Source: Cerasicoccus sp. TK19100 (GTDB taxonomy: Bacteria > Verrucomicrobiota > Verrucomicrobiia > Opitutales > Cerasicoccaceae). From it: a stretch of DNA of 64,000 nucleotides. Positions 36,971 through 45,281 of this stretch are shown piece after piece; position 1 is the first letter of the stretch, and each line of letters opens with the position of its first letter. The notes under the pieces are model-generated. The model was not told where the DNA came from and did no database searches. It saw only the letters and a program-made list of their open reading frames with translations. The position numbers and the translations under genes are program-made. The stretch lies in contig NZ_JAPWDU010000003.1 of NCBI RefSeq assembly GCF_027257155.1, positions 496,001-560,000 of the forward strand. Direction: 5' to 3'.

Positions 36971-38452
36971 ATGAAGCTCCTGAGATTCTTTTTTATTCTG
37001 GCGTGCTGCGGCATGCCGCTGTTTAGCCTTTTGGCCGAAGAAGTCGAATACGTGTGGAACGTCACGGTGGATGTGAACAACCGTGATCCGCAGGCCAGCG
37101 ATGGTGATCCGACCACGCCGTTTCGCACGATCCAGGCGGCCGCGACCAATGCGATGGGCTATGCGCGGGCGGGGAAGTCGGTCCTGGTGCGGGTGCACCC
37201 GGGCGTCTATCGTGAGTCGGTTACTTTGCGTGGCAAAGTAGATGAGAGCAATGCCGCGATTAAATTTGAGGGGACCGATCCGGGTAATGTCGTCATCAAT
37301 GGCGCGCAGATCGTCAACGGTTGGGACATTGGCGAGTTCGATATTTTCGAGCTGCCCTGGATACCGACCAAGGAGAACCCGGCCGTCTTTGTGGAGGGGG
37401 CGCGCTTGGTGGAAGTCGCCTCGCCGCGACAGGTCATGCAAGGGCAGGTGTGCTTTGTGCGTGGCAAGGAGCCGAAGATTTATCTGCTGCCGCCGAAGGG
37501 AGGAGTCGTGAAAAACGGTACGGTGGAGATCAGCGGAATGGGCGTGGGCATCCGCGCGGAAAATGTCGATGGCCTGTATTTGGAAAGCCTGGCCTTCGAG
37601 CGTGGTTTCGACGCGGCGATCGATGTCCACGGCGGCGACGGCTTGATCATTAACAACGTGGCCATCGAATACGCGCACGGCGATGGCCTTCGCCTGGCAG
37701 ATTTGGACAAGGTGCGCATTCGCCGGTTGATCGTGGATCGCTGCGGTGGCAATGGCATCGTGCTGGAGCGCCTTGGCGCGCTGGCGATGTCGGGCACGGA
37801 GGTGAAGTTAAATAACTGGTCGCGGCGTACGGACGATTTGGCGGGGCTGAAAATCTCGGGCTGCGGTCAGGTCAAGGTGTGGTCGCTGAAGGCTTCGGAA
37901 AATCACGGTGCCGGGCTCTGGATGGCGGACACTACCCACCAATCCGCGCTGAGCAAAGTGGTGGCGGTCAACAATGGCACGGGTGCGATCTTTGAGAATA
38001 ATCAGGACATCGCCTCGCTCACTGAGTGCCAGTTTGCGTATAATCGCGATGGCGGGGTCGTGCTGAAGGGCGGCGGGCTTTACCTGATGGCCAATGTTTT
38101 CTACGGCAACGGCGGGGCTCAAATTACGCTGGCGGATTGTGATCAGCGCAGCGAGTTGCAGGCTTCGCGCAATATCATCGTCGCGCGCAAGGGAGAGCTC
38201 CTCATCGATGTCGAGGCGCGCGATCACGGCCTGCTGGCAGAAAAGAATCTTTACGAATCGCCGTCCAAGGAGCCGTTCCGCGCCCTGGGCGAGCCATTGA
38301 CTTTTATCCAGTGGCAGGAGGTGGCCAGCCTGGATCTCGACTCCTATCTGGGCGAGGCCAAGCTGCTGGACCCGGAAAACTACGGTTTCACGCCGGCACC
38401 GCAAAGCCCCTACTTCAAGATGAGCAGCTGGCCGGTGCGAGAATTGGATTGA
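36971..38452 (+). CDS. Exported right-handed beta-helix protein
   Basis: 493 aa with signal peptide MKLLRFFFILACCGMPLFSLL. The N-terminal domain starts PFRTIQAAATNAMGYARAGKSVLVRVHPGVYRESV, the standard opening of pectate-lyase-like proteins, and the later part repeats short turn patterns (GLYLESLAFERG, RIRRLIVDRCGGNGIVL, DLAGLKISGCGQVKVWS). No catalytic site could be placed. Probably a carbohydrate-binding or lyase-like surface protein. Confidence 0.7.
   Translation: MKLLRFFFILACCGMPLFSLLAEEVEYVWNVTVDVNNRDPQASDGDPTTPFRTIQAAATNAMGYARAGKSVLVRVHPGVYRESVTLRGKVDESNAAIKFEGTDPGNVVINGAQIVNGWDIGEFDIFELPWIPTKENPAVFVEGARLVEVASPRQVMQGQVCFVRGKEPKIYLLPPKGGVVKNGTVEISGMGVGIRAENVDGLYLESLAFERGFDAAIDVHGGDGLIINNVAIEYAHGDGLRLADLDKVRIRRLIVDRCGGNGIVLERLGALAMSGTEVKLNNWSRRTDDLAGLKISGCGQVKVWSLKASENHGAGLWMADTTHQSALSKVVAVNNGTGAIFENNQDIASLTECQFAYNRDGGVVLKGGGLYLMANVFYGNGGAQITLADCDQRSELQASRNIIVARKGELLIDVEARDHGLLAEKNLYESPSKEPFRALGEPLTFIQWQEVASLDLDSYLGEAKLLDPENYGFTPAPQSPYFKMSSWPVRELD
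37223..37239. repeat. Dispersed palindrome ACTTTGC-GTG-GCAAAGT
   Basis: Perfect arms inside the beta-helix gene (codons for TLRGKV). Confidence 0.75.
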
Positions 38453-38483
38453 TCCAGCGCGCAATTACGCTTGTTTAGGCGGC

Positions 38484-39986
38484 TTGTCTGAAACCCTCCA
38501 GCATTACCCTCTCGGGGCCACGATTCCAGACACCGTGCATGCGGTGTGCTGCAGCCTGCCCACGATGGACGACGTGATCGGCTACGAAGAGAAGCGACCG
38601 GAGACGATCCGCCAGGTCAAATACGCCTACCCGCGGTTCGTGCTGCACGACTATGTGGTGCAAGCCATGAATCTCGCTGCTGAGCGCTTGGGCCTGTCGG
38701 GCAAGTTACTCTACCTGCTGCCTTCGGAAAAGGCCGCGCGCGACTGCATTCAGTGGCTGGGCGCTGAAGCCGAGTTGCGCGAAGAGTTCGATTTCTTTTG
38801 CGTCGTTTTGGACGACACCGAGGAGCTTCGCCGTAAGGGCAAGGCGTTCTTACAGCACACGGGCTTGAGCATTTCCTCGCGCCATGCCGAGGATTACTTG
38901 AAGTCACACGGTAAGCTAGGCGCTGACGCGAACTTTGCACCGCAAAGTAACTCTGCGCGAGAAAGTAAGGCGCAAGTGTTAAGCGTGCTCAAGCGCTACC
39001 TGCCTACGGAGAATATTTATTTGGCCAACTGCGGGATGAACGCCTTCTACGGTGCCCTCCGTGCGGCTCAGCAGGTGCAGGCTCCCAAGGGGCGTCATCA
39101 CTATTTGCAGCTCGGCTGGCTTTACCTGGACACGCAGCGCATTCTGGAAAGTTTCCTCGATGCGGACTCGAAGCTGACTGTTCACTACGACGTCTTTGAC
39201 GAGGCATGGCTGCGCGCATTTTTCGCGGAGCATGGCCACGAGCTGGCGGCCATCGTTACCGAGCTGCCAACCAATCCGCTGATCCAGACTCCGGACGTTG
39301 CGCTGCTCGATGAGCTCTGCCGCGAGCACGGCGTGGTGCGTATTTTTGATCCGACCATTGCCAGCATTGCGAGCGTGGATGTGCTCCCGCATACGGATCT
39401 GCTGGTGACGAGCCTGACGAAGTACGCTTCGCACGAGGGCGATGTCATGATCGGTGCCGCCGCGGTGAATCCCGGCAGCCCCTTTGCCCGCGAACTGGCG
39501 GAGGCCATGCCCGGGCAATGCGAGCCGCCCTATGCGCGTGACCTCGCCAAGCTTGCCGCGCAGATCGATAAGATGCCTGAGGTGGTGGACCGCCAAAACG
39601 CCAACGCCAAAGCGCTCGCCGAATGGTTTGAAGCGCATCCGGCGGTGAGCAGGGTTTGGCATCCGCGCGTGGGCAAGTCCGCGAAAAACTTCGACGCCAT
39701 TGCGCGCAGTGCCGACTCCTGTGGCGCGGTGTTGACGATCGAGCTCAACGTGCCGCTCACCCAATTTTACGACCGCGCCCGCGTGGTCAAAGGCCCGAGT
39801 TTTGGCACATCATTCACGATGATGTGCCCCTTCATGTATCTCGCGCACTACGATCAGGCCAGCACCGAGCAAGGCCGCGCGGAGCTGCGCGCCTGCGGCT
39901 TAAACCCGGAGCTGATCCGATTGTCTGCCGGAGCTGAAGATATTGAGGCGATTAAGCAGGCCCTCGGAGAGGGTTTGGAAGATTAA
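38484..39986 (+). CDS. Cys/Met metabolism PLP enzyme (cystathionine gamma-synthase-like)
   Basis: 500 aa, fold type I PLP enzyme. PLP Lys in LLVTSLTKYASHEGD; upstream segment IFDPTIAS and C-terminal ELRACGLNPELIRLSAGAED match the Cys/Met family. The N-terminal 130 residues (including HAVCCSLPTMDDVIGYEEKRPE) extend beyond the E. coli enzyme and are seen in related bacterial proteins. TTG start at 38484 is favoured because this N-terminal segment is conserved in kind. The reaction, transsulfuration or gamma-elimination, is not resolved. The last codons lie in the 32-bp inverted repeat. Confidence 0.78.
   Translation: MSETLQHYPLGATIPDTVHAVCCSLPTMDDVIGYEEKRPETIRQVKYAYPRFVLHDYVVQAMNLAAERLGLSGKLLYLLPSEKAARDCIQWLGAEAELREEFDFFCVVLDDTEELRRKGKAFLQHTGLSISSRHAEDYLKSHGKLGADANFAPQSNSARESKAQVLSVLKRYLPTENIYLANCGMNAFYGALRAAQQVQAPKGRHHYLQLGWLYLDTQRILESFLDADSKLTVHYDVFDEAWLRAFFAEHGHELAAIVTELPTNPLIQTPDVALLDELCREHGVVRIFDPTIASIASVDVLPHTDLLVTSLTKYASHEGDVMIGAAAVNPGSPFARELAEAMPGQCEPPYARDLAKLAAQIDKMPEVVDRQNANAKALAEWFEAHPAVSRVWHPRVGKSAKNFDAIARSADSCGAVLTIELNVPLTQFYDRARVVKGPSFGTSFTMMCPFMYLAHYDQASTEQGRAELRACGLNPELIRLSAGAEDIEAIKQALGEGLED
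38932..38948. repeat. Dispersed palindrome ACTTTGC-ACC-GCAAAGT
   Basis: Perfect arms inside the PLP gene; a degenerate second copy (ACTCTGC...GAAAGT) follows directly. Confidence 0.75.
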
Positions 39987-40072
39987 AGTGAGCAAATTAA
40001 AAATTAAAGAGTAGCGGCTGCTAGCTGTTTAGAATCCGATCTCTTTAATTTTTAATTTGCTCACTTTAATCT
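39980..40072. terminator. 32-bp perfect inverted repeat between convergent genes
   Basis: Arms 39980-40011 and 40041-40072 are exact complements over 32 bases, 29-base loop. The left arm includes the PLP gene stop codon; the right arm ends eight bases before the cyclase stop. AT-rich stem, with T- and A-runs on both sides, fits a two-way terminator. Confidence 0.75.
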
Positions 40073-40079
40073 CCACCCA

Positions 40080-42611
40080 CTACTTCGTCTTCATCACGAA
40101 GACGCCGTCCCAGTTTTCGCCCGGGGGCTCTTCCATATAGTAGAGGCAGCGGGCCAGGAGGACGTCGCTGGGAGTGGTGGGGGCCTCGGCGTTTTTCTCC
40201 GGTCGGTTGGGCTCGAGTTCCACGGATTGCTCAAAGTATTCGATGGCACCGTTGAAGTCCTGCTTGAGGTAGCGTTCGATGCCCTTTTGATAAATTTCCA
40301 GGCAGCGCTCGGTCTCGCTGTCGAGGTCTTCACGCAGGCAAACGAGCTCATACATTTCGGCGGGTTGGCTGCGGCCTTTGACCCGAATCTTGTCGAGGTA
40401 GCGGAAGACGCAGGCGTCGCTGGCGGCTTCGCAAGCGGCGCGGGTTTCGCCGGTGACCATGATGTAAACGCCGTAGGACTTCGCACCGGATTCACTGCGG
40501 GCGGCGAGGTTTACGGTGTCGCCCATCATGGTGTAGTTAAAGCGTGACTCCGAGCCCATGTTACCAACGACGGCGGGGCCGGTGTTGAGGCCGATGCGGG
40601 TCTGCATCTTGGCTACAATGTCGGGCCAGTCGTCACCTTCTTCCCGCCATTTGGCGCGTAGCTCGAGCTGTTTCTTCTGCATGCGGGCGGCCGCCATGCA
40701 GCCGCGCAGGGCGTGGTTCTGCACCGGCAGGGGTGCGTTGAACATCGCCACCATGGCATCGCCAATGTATTTATCGAGCGTGCCCTGCTCCTCTTGCAGG
40801 ATGTCGGTCATTGCGGTGAGGTACTCGTTCATGAGCGTCACCAGACGGTCCGCCGAAAGCAGCTCGGAGAAAGTGGAAAAGCTCTGAATGTCCGAGAAAA
40901 ACGCGGTGATCTCCACCTCTTCACCCCCGAGCTTGGGCTCCTCGCCGGACTCCACCATGTTGTTCACGAGGTCGGGCGACAAATAGGCACCAAACATCCC
41001 CTTAATGCGGCCGCGCTGCTTCTCCTCCACGATGAGCTGATACACCGCGCCGGCGAGTGTCGTCGTGATCGCCGAAGCGACAGGTGCCACCAGCGGAATG
41101 ACCAGGTGGATGGAGCTAAACGCGGCAAATGCGATGAAGATATAACCGAGCAAGACGGCCCCGCCCGCAAACTTCATCCACACGTTATGCTTGCCGTTGT
41201 AGGTGCCTAGCGCGGCGACGATGTAAGTGATTACCAGAATGATGACTGCGTGCTGCCACCAGTTGAGTCGCTGGATGAATTTACCAGAGAAAATGGTTTT
41301 CACTGCGTTGCCATGCAGGCCGACTTTGGGGACCGGCACGGTGTCGAACGGAGTTGGTGCCAAGTCCTGTAGCGTACGGTCGACGGGACCGATGAGCACC
41401 ACCGCATCTTTAAACATCTTAAAGAATTCTTGTGCCTCTTTTTTTTGCTCTTCGGTGCCGTGAAGCATCATGTAGTTGGCATCCATCACCATCCCAAAGC
41501 TGGCTCGCGGGTTGTTCTCATGATCCAGCCATGGCGAGAACCAATTCACTTCGGTCAGCTGGCTATGGCTCATTGGAATGCTTCGGAACGGCTCGCCGTC
41601 CTTCATGAAAATCATCTCATCCTCGTTGATGACGATGTCGTCCTGGCTGATGCCCAAATGCTTTCGGGCCAGCTCAATGCTGAAGTGGTAAAACGTCTGC
41701 TCGGTATTGAGTGGGAAAAGCTCGGTCTTGCCATCCATTCGGAAGACTTGCACGGACTCTCCCGGTGGCACGTCTTCGTCGGTCAGTTGAAGGAATTTTT
41801 TATTGTCTGAGGTTTCTTCGGGTGAGTTTTTAAAGATCGTCTCTCCGAATTTCAGCCCCATGTGATTTTCATAACCCTCGGCTAAATTGAGGGTGTAGTA
41901 TGGCCCTTCCGCCTTTGCATAGAGCGGAATCCACCGGGGAACGCTGTCGGCTGACAGGCTGGAATCTTCTGCGATTAGTCCAATGCCGTCTGTCTGCGTA
42001 TCGAAATCAATCAGCGGGTAGGTCGGCATCTCCGGGAAGGTATTGCGTGGGGTGTAGAGGTATTGGGCCCCATATTTTTCGCTCATGTAAACCAGGGGCA
42101 TGTTGCGATTGCCCAGCTCCACCAGCTCACCCTTTTCCGCCTTCTCTCGTTGCTCAAACGTCGGTGGCATGGGCACCTCCGTGTAGTTGGCGGCCATCAC
42201 GATGTTGTCATGGTTTTCGAGAATATTTCTGAATTCCTGATCGCTCTGTCGTACATTGGCGATGGGCACCATTTCCGAGCTGGTGAACTCGGAGAAAATA
42301 AAGTCAAAGCCAACTACGCTGGCGTCGCCATATTCCACGAGGGCGTTGGCGACTTGGGCATAGCGGTGGCGGGGCCAGGGGCGTTCGCCGAGCTTGGCGA
42401 TGCTGGGCGCGTCCATATCCACATAGACCACCTTGACCTCGGGTGACTCAATGGGCCCGCGCACGCGGAAACGCCAGTCCATGGCGAGGTTTAGCAATTG
42501 CTGGGAGAAGTCTTTTGCGAACGATGCTTCGGTAAATACAATCCAGAATAGCGGGATCGGTAGCAGGCAAAGGAGTAGCTTGAGTCTGCCGCCAGTAGAG
42601 TTAGCTGCCAT
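40080..42611 (-). CDS. CHASE2 adenylate/guanylate cyclase
   Basis: 843 aa. An N-terminal TM helix precedes a CHASE2 sensor domain (about 30-440, beginning DWRFRVRGPIESPEVKVVYVDMD), then three TM helices (about 440-520). The class III cyclase domain carries the metal site FFSDIQSFSTF, the substrate Lys region DKYIGDAMVAMF, and NLAARSES. The TPR-like C-terminal part (KGIERYLKQDFNGAIEYFEQSVEL) is an addition. Makes cAMP or cGMP in response to an outside signal; the nucleotide is not certain. Confidence 0.9.
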   Translation of the reverse strand: MAANSTGGRLKLLLCLLPIPLFWIVFTEASFAKDFSQQLLNLAMDWRFRVRGPIESPEVKVVYVDMDAPSIAKLGERPWPRHRYAQVANALVEYGDASVVGFDFIFSEFTSSEMVPIANVRQSDQEFRNILENHDNIVMAANYTEVPMPPTFEQREKAEKGELVELGNRNMPLVYMSEKYGAQYLYTPRNTFPEMPTYPLIDFDTQTDGIGLIAEDSSLSADSVPRWIPLYAKAEGPYYTLNLAEGYENHMGLKFGETIFKNSPEETSDNKKFLQLTDEDVPPGESVQVFRMDGKTELFPLNTEQTFYHFSIELARKHLGISQDDIVINEDEMIFMKDGEPFRSIPMSHSQLTEVNWFSPWLDHENNPRASFGMVMDANYMMLHGTEEQKKEAQEFFKMFKDAVVLIGPVDRTLQDLAPTPFDTVPVPKVGLHGNAVKTIFSGKFIQRLNWWQHAVIILVITYIVAALGTYNGKHNVWMKFAGGAVLLGYIFIAFAAFSSIHLVIPLVAPVASAITTTLAGAVYQLIVEEKQRGRIKGMFGAYLSPDLVNNMVESGEEPKLGGEEVEITAFFSDIQSFSTFSELLSADRLVTLMNEYLTAMTDILQEEQGTLDKYIGDAMVAMFNAPLPVQNHALRGCMAAARMQKKQLELRAKWREEGDDWPDIVAKMQTRIGLNTGPAVVGNMGSESRFNYTMMGDTVNLAARSESGAKSYGVYIMVTGETRAACEAASDACVFRYLDKIRVKGRSQPAEMYELVCLREDLDSETERCLEIYQKGIERYLKQDFNGAIEYFEQSVELEPNRPEKNAEAPTTPSDVLLARCLYYMEEPPGENWDGVFVMKTK

Positions 42612-42758
42612 GATCTAGTGTTTATAAGGGTTTCTGGCATCGGGAAAAGCCTAAAGGGTTAACCACAGGCCCTTTGAAGCAAACCATCGACGCGTCGTTT
42701 CCCGCCTGACTGTAGGGGGTCTGGGGGCTCCCCTGTAGGGGCCTGAGGTATTTTTAGC

Positions 42759-42786
42759 TTGAGACTACTTTCTCAGGGGAGATAAA
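42759..42786 (+). promoter_or_regulatory. Candidate trpD promoter
   Basis: TTGAGA, 16 bases, GATAAA, ending 18 bases before the trpD ATG. The surrounding 193-bp gap also has a CCCCTGTAGGGG hairpin; no Trp-codon leader peptide was seen. Confidence 0.4.
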
Positions 42787-42804
42787 ACCCTCTACGTTCT
42801 TGCT

Positions 42805-43881
42805 ATGTCTGACGCCACTCTTGCCGACCTGATCCAACTGGCTGCCGCCGATGGCGGCTTGTCCTCAGAGGCGGCTCATAACGCCGCGCAACACCTGGTC
42901 TCCGCTGAGGTTTCCGCGGAAGAAAAGGCCACTCTGCTCACCACCATGAACGAGCGCGGGGAAACCCCCACTGAGCTGGCCGCCTTCGCCGCCGCCTTTC
43001 GTGAGATGGCCCGCGACCCCGGCCTGGGGGAGATCGCCAGCCGCGCAATCGATATCGTGGGCACGGGTGGAGACAAGTCTGGCAGCTTTAATATTTCGAC
43101 GACTTCGGCCTTTATTGTCGCCGCTGCGGGAGTGCCGGTGCTCAAGCATGGTAACCGCTCCATCACCTCCAAGTGCGGCAGCGCGGACTTGCTTTCGGTC
43201 TTGGGTGTGGACTTGGAGGCATCGCTGCCGACGATCCGCCATTCGGTGGAAGAGCTGAACTTTGCGTTCTTTTTTGCTCCGGCCTTTCATCCGGCGTTTA
43301 AGGAGATCATGCCCGTGCGCAAGGCTTTGGCCGAGCAGGGGCGTCGCACGATTTTCAACCTGCTGGGACCGCTGATCAACCCCGCCAAGCCGGCCTATCA
43401 ACTGCTCGGCGTCTACCCGGCGCGCTGGGTGGGCCCCGTGGCTTATGCGCTGGAAAGCGTGGGCCTGAAAAACGGCTTGGTCGCACATTGCGAGATCGGC
43501 GAAGACTCGGGCATGGATGAGTTTTCCACGGCAGGCATCAACCTCGGTGCGGGCGTTGGCCAGTTGGGGCCGTCGGGCGAAGACATTCGCTGGACCGCCG
43601 ATGCGCCGCTCGATCTGGCCGGGCTCGGGCTCGAAACGGCCGGCGCGAGCGACCTCAAGGGAGGCGATTTGAATGACAACCTGCTGATCCTCGACCGCCT
43701 CATGGCGGGCAAGGCACCCCAAGGCCTCGAAGACACCGTGAGCCTCAATGCCGGCGCGGCGCTGTGGGTGGCAGGTCGCTGCAGCTCGCTCAAGGAGGGC
43801 ATTGGCGCGGCGCGGGAGATCATGACCGGTGGCGCGCTACGCCGCTGGTTGACGCAACTTAAAGAATTTTACGCGGGATGA
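42805..43881 (+). CDS. trpD: Anthranilate phosphoribosyltransferase
   Basis: Attaches phosphoribosyl to anthranilate in tryptophan synthesis. Motifs GTGGDKSGSFNIST (PRPP binding) and KHGNRSITSKCGSADLL, and DEFSTAG are present. 358 aa is full length. Other trp genes are not adjacent, and glmM starts within its last four bases (ATGA), an unusual partner. Confidence 0.95.
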   Translation: MSDATLADLIQLAAADGGLSSEAAHNAAQHLVSAEVSAEEKATLLTTMNERGETPTELAAFAAAFREMARDPGLGEIASRAIDIVGTGGDKSGSFNISTTSAFIVAAAGVPVLKHGNRSITSKCGSADLLSVLGVDLEASLPTIRHSVEELNFAFFFAPAFHPAFKEIMPVRKALAEQGRRTIFNLLGPLINPAKPAYQLLGVYPARWVGPVAYALESVGLKNGLVAHCEIGEDSGMDEFSTAGINLGAGVGQLGPSGEDIRWTADAPLDLAGLGLETAGASDLKGGDLNDNLLILDRLMAGKAPQGLEDTVSLNAGAALWVAGRCSSLKEGIGAAREIMTGGALRRWLTQLKEFYAG

Positions 43882-45230
43882 AGCTAAAATATTTCGGCAC
43901 AGATGGGATTCGCGACCGCGTTGGCGGTGAACTGCTCAACGACGCGTTTGTGCGTCGCGTGGGCTATGGCGTGTCGGCCTTTTTGCGCAAACATAACCAG
44001 GCCAAGCCGATCACGGTGGTTGTTGGCCGAGACACCCGCGCCTCCGGTGAGCATCTGGAGGCGCTGATCACCGAAGGCTTCTGCCAGAATCAGATTCACG
44101 TGATCCACCTCGGCGTTGTGCCGACACCCGCCGTGGCCATGAGCCTGCGCGATCTGCATGCGGACTTCGGCGTCGCGATTACCGCCTCGCACAATCCGGC
44201 GAGCGACAACGGCCTGAAATTCTTCGACAACCGTGGCCTGAAATTTTCCCAGGGTGCCGAGGCCGAGATCGAGAACTTTATCGACAACGTGGAGATCAAC
44301 CCCGCCAAGCAATGCGCTGACTGCGGCCACGCCAATGATGGTGCCGCGTTCTACGTCAACGTCATGCGGGCGATGATGCACCAGGGCTGCCTCAAGGGCT
44401 GGAAAGTCGTCCTCGACACCGCCAATGGTGCCACGGCGTTTACCACGCCCAAGGTGTTTCGCCATTTCGGCGCGGAGGTCATCCAATTGGGCGGTGAGCC
44501 TGATGGTAAAAATATTAACGACGGCGTCGGCAGCGAGCACCCGGATAAGCTGGCGGCGGCCGTGCTGGAGCACGGGGCCAAGCTGGGCATTGCGCACGAT
44601 GGCGACGGCGATCGGCTGGTCGTTTGCGATGAGCTGGGCCGCATCGTGCATGGTGATTGCCTGCTGGGTCTACTGGGCCTTTATGGGCTGACCACCGGCC
44701 GTTTGCGCAAAAAGACCCTCGTGGCCACAATCCACAGTAACATGGGCCTGGACCGCGCGATCATGAACGCCGGCGGCAAGGTCGAGCGAGTCGACGTGGG
44801 CGACCGCAATGTGCTGCATCGCATGATGGAGGCCGATTATAACTTTGGCGGTGAGTCCTCCGGGCACCTGATTTTCCGCGACTATTCGGTGGCTGGAGAC
44901 GGCCTGCTGGCCGCGATTCAATTGCTCGCGCTGATGCTCGACACCCGCAAGCCACTCTCCGAGCACGTGAATGCAATCGAGCTGTTTCCGCAGGTAACCC
45001 GCAATGTGAAGGTCGCCGAGAAGATTCCGCTTGCCGATTGTCCAACGCTGAGCGCGACGATGCAGGAGCTGGAGCAGGAGTTAACGGGCCGTGGACGCAT
45101 TTTGGTGCGCTACTCGGGCACCGAGCCCAAGCTGCGCCTCCTGGCCGAGGGCGAATCGGAAAACCTCGCCACGGAAGCCATCGGCCGCCTGGAAAAGGCT
45201 GCCCGCGCCGACTTGCAGGTGGTGGGGTAG
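43878..45230 (+). CDS. glmM: Phosphoglucosamine mutase
   Basis: Converts glucosamine-6-P to glucosamine-1-P for UDP-GlcNAc and cell-wall synthesis. N-terminal KYFGTDGIRD, phosphoserine loop TASHNPASDNG (about residues 98-108), metal loop DGDGDR, and sugar-binding GGESSGH are intact; RYSGTEPKLR near the end binds phosphate. 450 aa. Overlaps trpD. Confidence 0.96.
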   Translation: MKLKYFGTDGIRDRVGGELLNDAFVRRVGYGVSAFLRKHNQAKPITVVVGRDTRASGEHLEALITEGFCQNQIHVIHLGVVPTPAVAMSLRDLHADFGVAITASHNPASDNGLKFFDNRGLKFSQGAEAEIENFIDNVEINPAKQCADCGHANDGAAFYVNVMRAMMHQGCLKGWKVVLDTANGATAFTTPKVFRHFGAEVIQLGGEPDGKNINDGVGSEHPDKLAAAVLEHGAKLGIAHDGDGDRLVVCDELGRIVHGDCLLGLLGLYGLTTGRLRKKTLVATIHSNMGLDRAIMNAGGKVERVDVGDRNVLHRMMEADYNFGGESSGHLIFRDYSVAGDGLLAAIQLLALMLDTRKPLSEHVNAIELFPQVTRNVKVAEKIPLADCPTLSATMQELEQELTGRGRILVRYSGTEPKLRLLAEGESENLATEAIGRLEKAARADLQVVG

Positions 45231-45281
45231 CAACTGCCCGCGAAGCTTGCCTTCTGGCAATTATCGCTAAGTCTGTTGGGC

